Shown here: in pieces, positions 12,639 to 25,610 of the stretch
Numbering within the stretch: the stretch's first letter is position 1
How the letters are laid out: each line of letters begins with the position of its first letter
Origin: Escallonia rubra
Taxonomy: Eukaryota > Streptophyta > Magnoliopsida > Escalloniales > Escalloniaceae
Assembly: GCA_033065855.1 (NCBI GenBank)
Contig: JAVXUO010001536.1
Coordinates: forward strand, 62,001 to 126,000
Direction: 5' to 3'
DNA length: 64,000 nucleotides
Program-made: the position numbers and the translations under genes
The notes under the pieces: generated by a model
Seen by the model: only the letters and a program-made list of their open reading frames with translations
Told to the model about the DNA's origin: nothing
Databases searched by the model: none

Positions 12639-13700
12639 GTGATTAACGAAGTGCACAATGGTGATTGTGGTGAGCATCAAGGCTCTCAGAAGTTGTATGC
12701 AGAGTTGCTAAGGTTGGGGTACTACTGGCCGACTATGGAATCTGACACGATCTCTCATGTCCGACACTGCCAGCCTTGCCAGAGACACGCTGACAAAATG
12801 CACACGTCGGCGTCCGACCTCTGCATGATCTTGGCCCCTTGGCCATTTAACTCTTCGGCTCTCGACCTCATAGGCCCCATCCACCCAACATCACGGGGTC
12901 ACACTTGGATTATGGTCGCTACGGAACGTTTCACAAAGTGGGTCGAAGCCATACTTCTACGACGAGCCACTGAAGGCGTCATCGCCAACTTCTTGCGCGA
13001 TCACATCGTCTGTCGCTTTGGCAACCCCCGGTGTATCATACCTGGCAACGGCACGCCATTCATCAACAAGGATGTCCAAGCTTTCATGGAAGGATACAAC
13101 ATCAACCACACTACATCCACTCCTTACTACGCACAAGGGAATGGTCAAGCCGAAGCTTCTAACAAGACTCTACTGCATGTATTATCACGAATGGTCCATG
13201 ATGTAAGTGGTTCATGGTCCGAGAAGCTAAGCCTTGCACTTTGGGCTTACAGAACCTCCAAGCACACAGCAACAAAGACCACACCCTTTTCCCTTGTCTA
13301 CAGGGAGGAGTGTGTGGTACCAGCCGAGATTGCGGTCGCAACATCCAGACTCTCCCTAAGTAGTGGGCTTGGGGAGGAAGAAACGAAAATGACCGCCGTT
13401 CAAGAACTTCATGAAAGGAGAGCCCATGCCTTGCGCCGTATGAAGAAGTACCATGAACAACTCACTAAGGCATATGGAAAGACTGTGAAGCAACGAACAT
13501 TCGTCGAGGGCGACGTTGTTCTCCAAGCCGCCAAACATGTACACGCCAAGATGTCAGCCCCCAAGTTTACACCGAATTGGGAAGGACCACTTCAAGTGCA
13601 TGAAGCCAGAGACAACGGCTCCTACCTCCTGCTCAACACGGAAGATGGACAAATCACGGCACCTATCAACGGCCGCTATTTGAAGAAGTATTATGCATGA
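12639..13700 (+). pseudogene. Integrase region of the Tat-like element (fossil)
   Basis: A 353-codon open stretch carries the zinc-binding HHCC part (VHNGDCGEHQGSQKLYAELL then CQPCQRHAD) and the integrase core (LDLIGPIHPTSRGHTWIMVA, PYYAQGNGQAEASNKTLLHV). The C-terminal portion has FVEGDVVLQAAK and FTPNWEGPLQVHEA, the usual GPY/F-type tail. I see no chromodomain. This is the longest uninterrupted piece of the element's pol. The next ~550 bp (13.7-14.26 kb) hold no gene. Confidence 0.92.
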
Positions 13701-14260
13701 CCAGCAGCGGAGTGTTCCCCCAGCCTTACCAGCCCAAAGCTTAGAACATTTACACATAGCATTTTTTGTACATGCACACATGTTCATGACTTGTAACTTT
13801 TGCTGATTATTACAAGTTCTTGCTTTACTCATGTAATGGCATTTTGGCCCAAATACTATCAATGCAAAGATCATTTACTCGCCTCAACTACTGTATGTAA
13901 TGCACTCTTTCATTTACACATCGTTCACTAAGTCGGTTGCTATGGGCGAGAAAGGGGGAACCACAACGGGAAGACACCACATGCAAGACATACAAGCACA
14001 TCAAAAGCTAAACATCACCTCACAACAAACACAAGTACAAAATAACCATATGACTGCCATATCAATATCAACAAAATGTATACAGGTCACAGGTTTGCAG
14101 GCCGCTACGGACCAATGACTACTAGCAAAATGAAAAGTACACGACATCTAACATAAAGAAGTAAGCAATGCACCAACAGAATCAAAAGTGTACGACTCCA
14201 AAGTCCATCGTTGCGTCTGTAAGTCGGACCATCTATCATCCAACTCAGCCCACTGGCTCT

Positions 14261-16686
14261 CTATCTCTGTCTGTCGAGCCTCCGCCTCGGCAAGCCGGGC
14301 CCACATCTCGGCACCTCCCGAGTCACATATGTCAACGCTGCATCAAGCATTCGCCTATGGCCCTGCCACGCCACCTCCTGCGCTCCTATCACGGTCAATC
14401 CAACCACAGCCTCAGCACTCTGCCCTATCCCTCTAATATAGTCGGCCAACCAATCCAACTGGAAGCCAAAAGCTACGAAAGGCTCGAGCTCTGACATAAA
14501 CTCTGATATGACCTCCGAAGTCCAAGTCGAGGCTGGCACCGCACCAAGTGTCGCCAGCCAATCCACAAATGCATCATACATCGCCTTGATCAATACTGCG
14601 CCCCGCATGGTAATAGCACCAGCAAACGTCTGGGGCTGTCTCGCCCTAATCATCTTCAACCGATGGACTACTGAATCAGACAACCCGAGGCCCTCCCAAG
14701 ATATACCGTCCACCTGTCCAACTGAAGACCCGCCACTGGCAATATTAGCTCCTGTCACCCTACCACCCACTGATCTCACGCCAATGGTAGCAGCATGCAT
14801 CACCAACATAGCATCACCCGCATCTACGGCTGACCCTGACAATGTATCCGCCACATGCTCCACAACAGACGGACCAGGTACCTCCTGTCGCGGCAACGGA
14901 TCTCTAACCATCGCATGTGTAGCCGGTAACCCGTCATGTGCTCCCGTCAAAACATCTGGCTCTCTACAGGGCCCACCAATCATCACCCTCAAACAGGTGA
15001 CCCATCAGGCCACCGAATACCTCATCGACCAAGACAGGTGATAGACTCGAATGACTAACTGGCTCGACCGGCTCCATAACATATTCTACTGTCTGCTCCG
15101 GACGACTGACCGGCTCCACAACATATGTTGTTGTCTACTCCGGACGACTGATCTGCTCCACAATGAAGGCTGCTGCCTGCTCCACCGCCGCGGCCTTCTC
15201 AAAGGCCTCACTATCCATCGGCTCCCCCTCATAGGCCGGCTCGGCCTCCATCTCCTCAACCTCATCGGCCGCATCTAAATCTGTCTCCTCGTCCTCCTTA
15301 GCTGCCTCAGCATCCATCCCCTCAGTATCATCAGTGACAGCCTCGGCATGCTCCGCGGTGTCGTCTGACTCCATGTCAATTGCCTCATCATCATCATCGA
15401 GCTCCTATAAAAAAAAAAAAAAAAGGGAGAGAGCGAAGAACCTCAGAACACACTTAACATGATAATTGGCAACTGTACAACGAAAGCAAAACATTACACT
15501 AACCTCATAGTCACACTCCTCCAGCACATCCCGCGGCCTCTTTGGCTTGATCTGCCACCTGTCGAAGGACCTGCACTTGTTCGATATGCACCCGCCATCA
15601 TACCCACTCTCAATGACAAAATGGGACCCTTGCTGGCACCCGGCACCCTCGGCCCACCTGCTGCTGCAAGCGCCCATGGCGCGTGTGCTGACGCCGGTAC
15701 ATCTGATACACCTGTAAGTAATACCGACATGCCACACTGCCTCGCGACCTGCGCTGTAACCAATCCCAGTCCTCTGTCCCCAGCAAAGACGTCGACCTAC
15801 TACATGTCGGGTGGCGCCTGCGACAACCACTCTGACCACGTCACCAGTACCCGCTCCCACCATCGCGCATACTTAACCGTCACTATTCCTGTCAATAGCG
15901 TCCCAGGCCTCCTCCACTCCTCTGTAAGTACTGGCCACTTCCGCGCCCCCTCCAAGATCGTATACCCAAAGGCACTCCTCACATCCCATGCCCTAGTATA
16001 GCCACATGGGGGCTCTAAATCATAATCGAAACTCATAAATAATTGGTCGGGACTGTATCTCGCCACGTAATATTTGTTCATAGCCGGCTTCCCGCCATCA
16101 CCAGTAAATATGGGAAGCCACCCTAAAAATATGACACTAGCAAGGCCATCGCCGTGTCTGTCAGCTCATCTCGGTTGCATAGTCGCACAATAGTGTCCTG
16201 CAAATCCAGCCATGGAAGAGTACCGTACGAACTATGCATGCCTGTATACGCACGGGGAACGAACTCATCTCGATCGTCAAATATGTCTGCTAGATCACGT
16301 CCGAGCTACTTCCCGCCAGCCCACCATATACTCGGCCACATGCGTACCAGACCGACACCTCACGCGACCTGCCCGGCCGAGTCACCGTAACCCTTCTCGA
16401 CGACGGATGTACTAAGGGAAACCCCCAGGCCGATAATCCATGTAGATCTCGAATAGATACCGCTGTAAAAACATCCAGTCTACATACGTCGCCACCTAAT
16501 AGCGTTCGTATGACCTCTGAAGGTCATTGGAAAACTAATCCAGACACGAATACAACGTGTCTAAGTAAATGGGGCCAGCCCGTCGCCCCCCCCCCCCCTC
16601 GCCAGCCATCCGGACGGCCAACTTTCACACCCTCGGGGAAACTCCATCCTCCGGCGTCCCCTCAAATACAAACCTACAAGTATAAG
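14261..16686 (-). pseudogene. Downstream part of the antisense ORF region of the Tat-like element (fossil)
   Basis: On the minus strand there are open stretches at 14,261-14,992 (MYDAFVDWLATLGAVPAST, EFMSELEPFVAFGFQLDWL) and a very acidic stretch at 15,135-15,374. They lie downstream, in the antisense direction, of the PMD-like stretch at 19.8-20.5 kb. I infer they belong to the same decayed additional antisense ORF. A solo LTR separates the two parts. Additional ORFs in antisense between integrase and 3' LTR are known in Tat elements. Confidence 0.6.
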
Positions 16687-19450
16687 TGTAACATCCCGAA
16701 ATTTCCGGAACGTTAACACTCACTCAATCGTTTACGCTAAGACAATAGAACCCTCAACTCAACCAATTTAAATACATCCACCAGTCAGAGCAACTAAAAC
16801 ATCGAGTAATATAGTACTCTTAGCGTACTATCGTAGTTGAAACATCAAGTCTAACTCAAGAATTCTAAGTAACAATAATGACCCACGCAGGGGTTCTAAT
16901 GACTAAGACTGAAATTTAAATTCTCTTTCGGTCGGCTCAGATCTAGTCCACCCCCAAAGCGATCTATTGTTGGTTGTAACCTGCGGAAAGGAAGTCAAAG
17001 GGGAGTGAGCTTTTGAGAGCTCAGTAAGGTCGCTCAAATGAAGAAACTACGAAACAATTACAGATGCAATTTATCAAGATTTTCAAAAAAGAGAATCATA
17101 ACTAGTTCGATCAGACATCAATACGATTTTTCAGATTCGATACAAACAATCACGAATACAATAACATGAGCAATTGCAAAGCCATACATGCAGTGCAGGG
17201 TAATCACTTAGCAAAGCCACAAAGGTGATGCTCATTAACACTTTCCACCGGCTAGTCCATCAAGGCACTAGCCCACACCAATACACCGGCTAGTCCGTTA
17301 AGGCACTAGCCCACACCAATACACCGGCTAGTCCGTCAAGGCACTAGCCCACACCAATACACCAACTCCTGCCAAACACACCAACGCAGAAACTCATGTC
17401 AATATGCAGGATGAAAACATTTCGATAATGCAACATGTTATTCAATGCTCGATGGACAATAATTAATGAGCATCGATAAGAATTTCAATAAACGTTTTAA
17501 GGCTCAATCAAAGGTTCATATGGCAAACAATGCGACTTTATCAAAATAACAGAATCCAAAGAATAGCGATAACAATTCAAAAAAAATATCTGAGGACAAA
17601 TAGAGGAAACTGGGTTTCAGAAGAAATCCCTTACCTCGATCCACGCTATGCAATGTTAATTGACATCGATCCAAAAGTCGTTGAATTAACCTAAATTGGC
17701 AAATTCATTTATTAGAAAAATAATCTACACTACCATACTATAAACCCTATTATCAACTACCCAAACGGCGCTCACTTCTAACCCCAGAATGACACAACTC
17801 AAAACGGTTTCCGCGCACGGCTAACCTAGTCGAAAACACTGTACGATCCTGAACGCGTGTTGATATCCCAAAATTCAAAATAAATTAAAATAAAACACTT
17901 TTATAGCTTAAAACCTTTTATTGAGTCTTTATTATACAATAAAAACATTACTATAATTTTTTCACAAAACATTTGCAGGGTTTAAAGACTCCAAAAGAAT
18001 TTTCCAAATCTGAAATTTACAGAAAATAATAATAATTCATACGATCTCAGAAAATTAGAAAATTCTTCCAAGAATTCTAATATAGCCTATCGTACTATAC
18101 TGTAAAGTTTCGCGTGCTAACAATAACCGTGCGCTAGTTAACGCACGTGTCGCGTTTAACGCTAACCAAAATTTATCCGCTCCGTACTTCTCTTCTTCTT
18201 CTCTTTACTTTCTCTCCAAAACCAAGACACACTCACCAGCTCATGGTTACTGTTCACGCAGCATCACTTTCCTCCCCATTTCTTGTGTTTTAAATCTACA
18301 TTACACAAAATACCTTCACAATACTAAATCTCACTTTACCAGCACAGCTAGGAAGTAGTCCCCCTTTCCTTTTTCCCCAGCACCCATACACAGAATGCAC
18401 CACGGTCACAGCACCTTCCCTTCCCTTCTTGCTGCTGAAACCCACACAGACACACAACAAAAACACAACACCCATTACACTATTACACACATATTATATA
18501 CCCTCCAATACACCACACGTACATCAACAATACCCAGTATAACAGCCCCCCTTTGCTGCAAGTTTTCCCTTCCCCTTCACCCCTTTCATGTATACAAAAC
18601 ACACCCACATATGTACATGATGCACTCACACTTAACACAGCACTACAGCCCCATCCCCCTTTTTCTTACACACACACAGCACTTACCAAACCACACGCAC
18701 AAGGCTGTTCTTACGGCCAAAGTCCCATTCTTCCCGTTCCGTCATCCATGCGCACAACCAACCCACTGCCAACCCATTTCAGTTTATTCTCTCTTTCCCT
18801 TGTCTCTTATATACACCAAAACACATACAATACACAAGGACACACTCACTGCGGTCTTCACCGCAACAATCCCGTTTCACAGCCGCTCACCGAAACCCGC
18901 AAATTGCTAGATGGTTTTACCCAAAATTCATTTAATCGCATATATACTTACATATGTATATCCCACTACACGCCCAACATATATACACCCGTTCACGTTC
19001 AAGACACTCATATATACTGAAATTTCGGAGCCCTAAACCCAGAATCCTTACGGTTCTCTCATGTCCCCCCATTAACCGAACTCTAAAACGAAATAAGAAA
19101 GGAAGCTAGAAGGAGACTTAGCAGAAAAACTGAATCCCGATCGCCGGAAAACTCTTCCTTCGATCTCTTCTCTTCTCTCTCTCCCGGTATCTCTCTCTGC
19201 CGCAAAAGGTCTCCGACGAAGCCTAAGACTGCTGATCACTATTCTATAATCTATATATAATAACCCTAATTTGGAACATAACCAAAAAGTCCCTTCAAAT
19301 TTTCTTTGGCTATTCTTATTTTTTACCTGAAGCCTTTTTCTTGTTATAAAAAGGTCCACAATAATATTCATGATATGCTTTTTCATGCTAGAAATTTTTT
19401 AATAGGTTTGCCACATGACCCCGCTTCACTATTCGTCACTAAAACTTTTA

Positions 19451-19504
<54 letters not shown>

Positions 19505-19585
19505 CTAACTAAAATTCGTCGCTAATAAAAAATATATTCGCAGCTAAAATTTCTAATTAAATCCGAAAAATATCGGGGTGTTACA
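16687..19585 (+). mobile_element. Solo LTR A (TGTAACA-type family), nested in the Tat-like element
   Basis: 2,899 bp starting TGTAACATCCCGAAATTTCC and ending GGGGTGTTACA, flanked by a perfect 5-bp target duplication ATAAG (16,682-16,686 and 19,586-19,590). TG...CA ends with a 5-bp duplication and no gag or pol inside indicate a solo LTR left by LTR-LTR recombination. Two relatives lie at 51.9-63.7 kb and share GAGCTCAGTAAGGTCGCTC and the GTTAACACTCACTCAATC start. LTRs opening TGTAACACCCC are common in plant Ty3/gypsy chromoviruses, but without an internal region the lineage is not proven. It contains a (TA)n run at about 19,457-19,499. Confidence 0.88.
17246..17361. repeat. Three 38-40 bp tandem repeats in solo LTR A
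   Basis: Three copies of CACCGGCTAGTCCGTCAAGG followed by CACTAGCCCACACCAATA. The matching zone of solo LTR B (about 53.4 kb) has only a diverged trace, where a MITE is inserted. Confidence 0.85.
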
Positions 19586-19808
19586 ATAAGAGCATACAAC
19601 ATCTATATTGACCTCCCCACCCTCTTCAAAATGTAAAGTACGATGCATGGCAATATGATTACGCTAACTTTCCGAAACATGATTTCTTTTTTAAGTATAC
19701 GATTCAACATTCTACGCATACAAGAACGATTGAACTACAACATGCAGAAATACTAAAGGGAAGACAATAGAAGCGCGTACCTCGACAAGAACATGGCAAG
19801 GAACCCCG

Positions 19809-20456
19809 CTAGCTCATATCTTTTGTCCTTATAGCAAGGACCCATGCGAAGTTGCTCACTGACACCGACTTCTGACCAGGTAGCGCGGTTGCCGTACCAT
19901 AGAAGTGTTTGATCCACCCGATGTACGTACCCTTTCGATGGCTCCTTATCACCGAGGCAAACCCCTGCAGTTCCTTCACCGTCAACCGTTCCGCCGCCGT
20001 CAACTTCAGTTCACAAGCATTCTTCGTCCCGTGCATCGGCAACCCCGTCAACATCATCACGTCGAGAAGCGTCGGCCCAATCTCCCCAAACGCTGTAATG
20101 AACATATGCGTCTGCGCACTCCATCTGGAAAGCAACAACGTCAAGCCCTTAAAATCCCTTACCGGATCAATCACCTTGAACGTCGCCTCTATCGCAGCCA
20201 CCAACCCCAACGCCTCCAACCTCTCCACCCAAGCCGACTGCTCCAACATGTACGTGCACCAAAAGTTCCACCCCACCGGCATAGTGTTGTGGCCCTTGAA
20301 CATCACCGGCGACAACGGTATATCTAGTCGATCCGCCAACAAACCCGACACATACCTCGACGACATCACCGGGGCAACCTCCCCACTCGGCGCACAAACA
20401 TACGGCGAAGGAACCATCGGACTCTCCGCCATCGACGACACACCCCAAGGACCCAA
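19809..20456 (-). pseudogene. PMD-like antisense ORF carried by the Tat-like element (fossil)
   Basis: A 215-codon minus-strand stretch has the plant mobile domain signature: LEALGLVAAIEATFKVIDPV, LLSRWSAQTHMFITAFGEIG, then TLLDVMMLTGLPMHG. The FGE-x3-TL-x-DV-x4-G-x-P-x-HG pattern is the same as in the PMD gene of the MULE at 38.6-39.3 kb. PMD proteins (PF10536; host relatives MAIN and MAIL1 act in silencing and development) are known in both plant DNA transposons and Ty3/gypsy elements. Just upstream (20,464-21,207) the minus strand codes a low-complexity Arg/Gly/Pro/Glu-rich stretch of doubtful meaning. A plausible exon end lies just after the open stretch. The ORF is decayed. Confidence 0.8.
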
Positions 20457-20779
20457 AAAACACTTATGTAGCCACTCGCTGGCCTAGCTCTCTCCAAAGC
20501 TCCTTGGGTGGGCATCCGGGCACCGCCCCCCTCGCTGTCAACAATATATTGCTTTGTCTTGGCGTTGGATCAAAGCTCCTCGTCCCACCATTGAAGCTCA
20601 ACGGCACCCCCGCTACCTCGACCGGCGGGGCCTTGTCATCTCCCAACATGTCACCCGGTGCCGACGTTGATCGCCCGCTCGCTCCACCCCGATGTCGCGC
20701 ACTTTGCTTCTTTCTTGTCTTTTTTGGCAATCCTCCAACATCCTCCCTTGCGCCGGGCAAAACATCACCGCGCCCGCCA

Positions 20780-21343
20780 CGCCCCCGGCCGGCCTCGGCC
20801 TCCCCCCGCCGCCTCGTCCTCGGCCTCGGCCTGTCTCTCTCTCTCTCTCTTTCTTCTTTCCTCCTTTTCCCTCTCCCATCTTCCCTCTTTCCCTCCCTCG
20901 TTCTCTTGCCCTTTTCCCCCACCTCCTTCCTTCCTCTCCCTTCCCCTCTCCCCTTCCCCTTCCCCCTTCCCCACCCGCGTCGCGCCCGCGCCTCACTTCG
21001 GCCTCGGCCTCGGCCAAGTGGCCTTGGTCGGCCTCGGCCTCGCGGCCTTGGTCGGCCTCGGCCACCCGGTCGGCCGGCCTTGCCCCCTTCCCCCAACCTC
21101 AAAACCTTCACCTCCCCTCCCCAAGTCGGCCTCGGCCCCTCGGCGTGCCTCGACCGTGGCTGAGGTTCCCCCTTGGGCCCTTCCTCCTCTTCCACCTCTT
21201 CCCCCATGGCTCTTACCTTGATGCATTCTTCTTGCTTCTTGGGTGGTCCTCAATCTCATGGGTCTTCAAGTTCCAAGTCTTTCTTCTTCTTCTTCCTCTC
21301 CTCTCTTCTTTTTCTTTCCTATTTTCTCTTTTTTTGGCTAAGT

Positions 21344-21375
<32 letters not shown>

Positions 21376-21400
21376 CCAAGTTTTTCAAGACTTCACCTAA
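20780..21400. repeat. GGCCTCGGCC-rich and pyrimidine-rich low-complexity tract
   Basis: Runs of GGCCTCGGCC and CTTTCCCTCTCCC, ending in (CT)n at about 21,350-21,375. These create long open frames in several directions (one of 562 codons) that look like composition artefacts rather than genes. Similar GGCCTTGGCC runs occur in the LTRs. Confidence 0.75.
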
Positions 21401-21909
21401 CTTTCCCCCCAAAACTTTCTAGCACCATTCAAATTTTAAAGTTTCCCCCCAAAAACTCCAACAACTCTTTTAACGCTCCATATTTTAGCGCTAACTCCTT
21501 TCTTTCGCGCTTTCATTTTTCAAAGCAGTACCATTATTTTACGTTCATAATTTTAAGCCGCTATCAAAATTTTTGCGCAAACCCATTTTCGGATAAAAAT
21601 TCTTCTTTCACGCTATTTCTTTTTTCTTTTCATGCTAACGCTAACGGAAGCGCAAGTTTCATCTTCTTTCGCCGCTCCTATTTTTTTCTCTCGATATCAC
21701 TGTTACGCTGTGCACGCTACCGCTTTATTTTCGCCACAAAAAAATCGAAAAATCACAAATTTCAAGGAAACCTCCGCTCCCTCGCGCCTATCATTACTAT
21801 AGCCCCCGTTCCTCAAGATTTGACCCCGGCACTTTTTTTCAAAGACCGACGCTTATGCGTGTGGCGCCCGCTCGGGTCGCCCTCCGCGCACACCACACGC
21901 AGGGGCTTA

Positions 21910-24900
21910 TGTTCCCAACCTATCTTGGTCAGACCCAATGGCCCGCTAGGGGTCCCGCTTCGCGCAAACACTTCGACAGATGCAACAGTCAATTTCCCAA
22001 CGCATCGAATCGGTCAGCGCGCGCACGCTCAAGTCACGTGCATTTTTTGCTCCGCGCGACTTAGGCACGATTTATTTCACGTTGACGCCACTCATGCTAG
22101 CGCGATCGTCATGCCGAGACCACCCGAACACCTTTTCACCAAAAATGTCGACCGACGGCGCAACCGGAGCAACGGTTCAAGGGGCAAAGGCCTTGGCCAA
22201 CCCCAGGGGGTCGGCCTCGACCTCCCATGGGGGGTTGGCCTTGGCCTTCCCCCCCCCCCCCAGTTCTATACTTTTTGTGCAAAGTCCTTTTCGCATTTTT
22301 TTCGCTTCGTACGCTTCGTATGCAACTTTGACACCTCGTTCATCACATGGGTACGATTCACGTCGACACGCTTGTCGTAACGCAACTTCCGGATTCATCA
22401 TTGCCCATCAAAACACCTACCGTCAGTGCGCCCGAAGTTCACCAAAATGGGGAGTGGCCTTGGCCTCCTTCCATGGGAGTTGGCCATTGGCCTTGGCCAC
22501 CCCCTAGGGTCGGCCTCAGCCTCCCCCGGGGTGGTGGCCTTGGCCTTCCCCAATTTTTAGCCTATGGCCTCCCCTCCCGCGCGCACTTGTTTTCTCGAGT
22601 CTTTGCACCTCCGCGATGTTTACAGACGTTCGTACATCAACCTCGTGATGTCCGTCGTGCATCAACCTCACGATGACCGTCGCCCGTGACCGCGCACCAA
22701 TCTCGCGATGCCCATCGCCCAAAGTCGCGCACTACCACCGATTGACCCGTCGCCGACGACCGCATACCATCACTCCCAACTTTGTCATTATTACATGTTG
22801 CATTCGTTATTTTGTTGTAACAAGCACACTCAACTCACATCCCGTCTTCGGAACACCCGACGTGCGCCCGTGCGCCGTCGTCATGATACGTGCCCCGACA
22901 CCAAGTATTGATCCGCGATAGTTGCCGTGGCGCCCGTGCGCCATTCTCATGATACGTGCCCCGGCACCAAGTATTGCTCTGCAACGTTCGTCGCCGCGCA
23001 CGTGCGCCATCATCATGATACATGCCCCCAGCACCAAGTATTGCTCCGCGACGTTCGTCGCCGCGCCCGTGCGCCATTCTCATGATACGTGCCTCGGCAC
23101 CAAGTATTGCTCCGCGATGTTTGTCGCCGCAACACTTTCATAACACGTGCCCTGACACCAAGTATTGCTCCACGACGTTCGTCGCCGCACCACTATCATA
23201 ACACGTGCCCCGGCACCAAGTATTGCTCCGCGATGTTCGTCGCCGCACCACTTTCATAATACGTGCCCTCGGCATCGAGTATTGCTCCGCGACGTTCATC
23301 GCCGCGCCACTTTCATAACACGTGCCCCCGGCACCAGGTAATGTCTCATGCCGTTGGCATCACGCCCATTCGCCACAATCATGTCTCGTGCTCTCGGCAC
23401 CACGTCCATGCGCCACAATCATGTTACATGCTTCCGGGGATCCGTTCGTAGTGCTCCGGCACAAGGACCCCTCGCAGCGAGGTGAACTCACAACCTTATA
23501 GTCATCTTCGTCACGGGATGGGCTCACAACCTTAAAGCCATCGCCGTCACAATCACGGGGGGCTCCGGCACAAGGACCCCTCGGAGCAGGATGGACTCAC
23601 AACCTTATAGTCATCGTCGCCACGGGATTGGTTCACAACCTTAAAGCCATCACCGTCACAATCATGGGGAGCTCCGGCACGAGGACCCTTCGCAGCGGGA
23701 TGGACTCACAACCTTATAGTCATCGCCGCCACGGGATGGGCTCACAACCTTAAAGCCATCGCCGTCACAATCACGGGGGCTCCGGCACGAGGACCCCTCG
23801 CAGCGGGATGGACTCACAACCTTATAGTCATCGCCGCCACGGGATGGGCTAACCTTAAAGCCATCGCAGTCACAATCACGGGGGGCTCCGGCACGATGAC
23901 CCCTCGCAGCGGGAAGGACTCACAACCTTATAGTCATCGTCGCCACGGGATGGGCTCACAACCTTAAAGCCATCGCATCACAATCACGGGGGGCTCCGGC
24001 ACGATGACCCCTCCAGCGGGATGGACTCATAACCTTATAGTCATCGTCTCCACGGGATGGGCTCACAACCTTAAAGCCATCACCGTCACAATCACGGGGG
24101 GCTCCGGCACGAAGACCCTTTGCAGCGGGATGAACTCACAACCTTAAAGCCATCGCCGTCACAATCACGGGGGGCTCCCGCACAAGGACCCCTCGCCACA
24201 GACTCTGAGCACTGAGCTACGAGCATGTCCACTCATGTTACCATTGATCGTCGAGATCACCAGGACAATGACCCACGGGTTACTTCTGGACAGGAGCAGG
24301 TCCTCTGAGGGCATCGAGCCTAGTCCGCCTGGCAATTGGCTACAGGGGCAACCCTCACGGTTTTCAGGTTCTCTGCACGTCTCTTGACGCACCTTGTGGG
24401 ATTCAGTAAGGGCTTGGATCGGTGGCTGGGGCAACGGGCTTACTTTGATCATGCTCTCATGGTGTGGTTAGTCTTCTCAGACAGGTAGAGCGACGCTATG
24501 CAGGGCAGGTAACTCGAATTTGGGAACCGACAATCCAACGGAGAACCGGTATTTTGGGACCCTCTGGTGACATGTCACTCCCAGGGGACGAAATGTGGCA
24601 CTTTATGACATAAGCACACTGTTTCCTATAAATAGTGAATTTCATGACTCAAAAAGGACTTTTGCTCATTTCTCACAAAATCACTTTCTCACACTAGAAT
24701 TTGAGAGCTCTTGGATTTGAGAGAGAGAGAGAGAAACACAAAATTGGACATAACTTTGGACCGTAACATTGGACCCCGACTCGGACCCTGACTTGGACTG
24801 TCGACTGCTGGCCCTATTCGTCTTAGCCTTGCCTTCGCAGCATTGCCACTCCTCACGGCCTGTCTGGGAAGCCTTGCTCTCTGCCCTTACTCCGTCCTCA

Positions 24901-24991
24901 CTGTCTCTTACTTTGTATACTTGGAAGTTGACTCGGACTGCAGCCTTTGTGGCACCTCCACGTAGGTACGAACCCACTTTCTTTGGCATCA
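21910..24991 (+). repeat. 3' LTR of the Tat-like element
   Basis: Direct copy of 4,224-7,018, 3,082 bp long. It keeps the ends, both tandem-repeat zones and the TATAAATA box (24,627-24,634). About 7% difference from the 5' LTR over the first 150 bp by eye. Confidence 0.93.
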
Positions 24992-25498
24992 ATAGTAAAA
25001 ATCAAGTCCTAATACGTTGATGCATTAATTAGGTAGAGTTTTAGAAGGTGTAGAAGATATTTTTACTTATAAGGTCTACTAAATGTATGGTAATAATGAC
25101 TCCGAGTTTTTAATAATAAGTTATACTAAAAAGTCATTATACATGTGTGACTTTAATAAGTAGAGATAAAGGATGAATATAACATCAAAACAAACATGGT
25201 GACGTACAATTTTTAATAATAAATTATGTTAAAGAGTCATGATACATCTGTGACTTTAATAAGTAGATGTAAAGAAGGAATAACATGGTGACATATAATT
25301 AACGTTTTCTTTATGTTTGAGTTTTTATTTTGTTATTTAAAGTATTTTTGAGGTGTTAATAATCAAAATTAAGTCCTAATTTGTTAATACATGATTAGGT
25401 AGAGTTTTAGAATGTGTAGAATTGGTTTTTTACACTTATAAGGTCAACTAAATTTATAGTGATAATAACTCCGAATTTCTTATTAATAAAGAGTCACG
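24992..25498. repeat. AT-rich interspersed repeat, right half of the split copy
   Basis: Continues the repeat broken by the gypsy element: starts ATAGTAAAAATCAAGTCCTA and matches 44,302 to about 44,800. The similarity stops at AAAGAGTCA, where a different 40-bp repeat begins. Confidence 0.85.
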
Positions 25499-25610
25499 AT
25501 TGAGTCGAATACTTCCATAATGGTTTTCTCTCATCATGATTGAGTCGAATACTTCCATAATGGTTTTCTCTCATCATGATTGAGTCGAATACTTCCATAA
25601 TGGTCGTAGA
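25499..25610. repeat. 40-bp tandem repeat, inverted copy at 43.74 kb
   Basis: Two full units and one partial of GATTGAGTCGAATACTTCCA plus TAATGGTTTTCTCTCATCAT (period 40). The reverse complement, ATGATGAGAGAAAACCATTA plus TGGAAGTATTTGAC, stands at 43,742-43,774. Before the MULE inserted, the two inverted copies were only about 4 kb apart. Confidence 0.8.

Larger units (their letters stand above)
4224..24991 (+). mobile_element. Ty3/gypsy LTR retrotransposon, Tat-like lineage, decayed, with antisense PMD ORF
   Basis: A 20.8-kb fossil bounded by LTRs that begin TGTTCCCAACC and end GGCATCA. The target duplication is ATATT (4219-4223) against ATAGT (24992-24996); the empty paralogue at 44.3 kb has ATAGT. 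Order: 5' LTR, primer-binding site, gag, protease, reverse transcriptase, RNase H, a second RNase H-like segment, integrase, then about 8 kb of non-coding and antisense sequence, then 3' LTR. RT before integrase makes it Ty3/gypsy; the extra RNase H and extra antisense ORF are known Tat-lineage traits. The coding frame is broken in roughly ten places, so it looks long dead. A hand comparison of the first ~150 bp of the two LTRs gives about 7% difference, meaning a few million years at usual plant rates. A solo LTR (16,687-19,585) is inserted in it. Confidence 0.93.

Noticed and set aside
18395-19020. Long His/Thr/Pro-rich open frames in solo LTR A
   Set aside because: They come from CA-rich low-complexity sequence; no conserved domain; the homologous zone of solo LTR B is not open.
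20692-22380. 562-codon plus-strand open frame, the longest in the window
   Set aside because: It runs across the antisense-ORF low-complexity tract, a CT repeat and into the 3' LTR; composition is Ser/Pro/Leu/Phe-rich with no domain. It is a product of GC- and CT-rich repeats.
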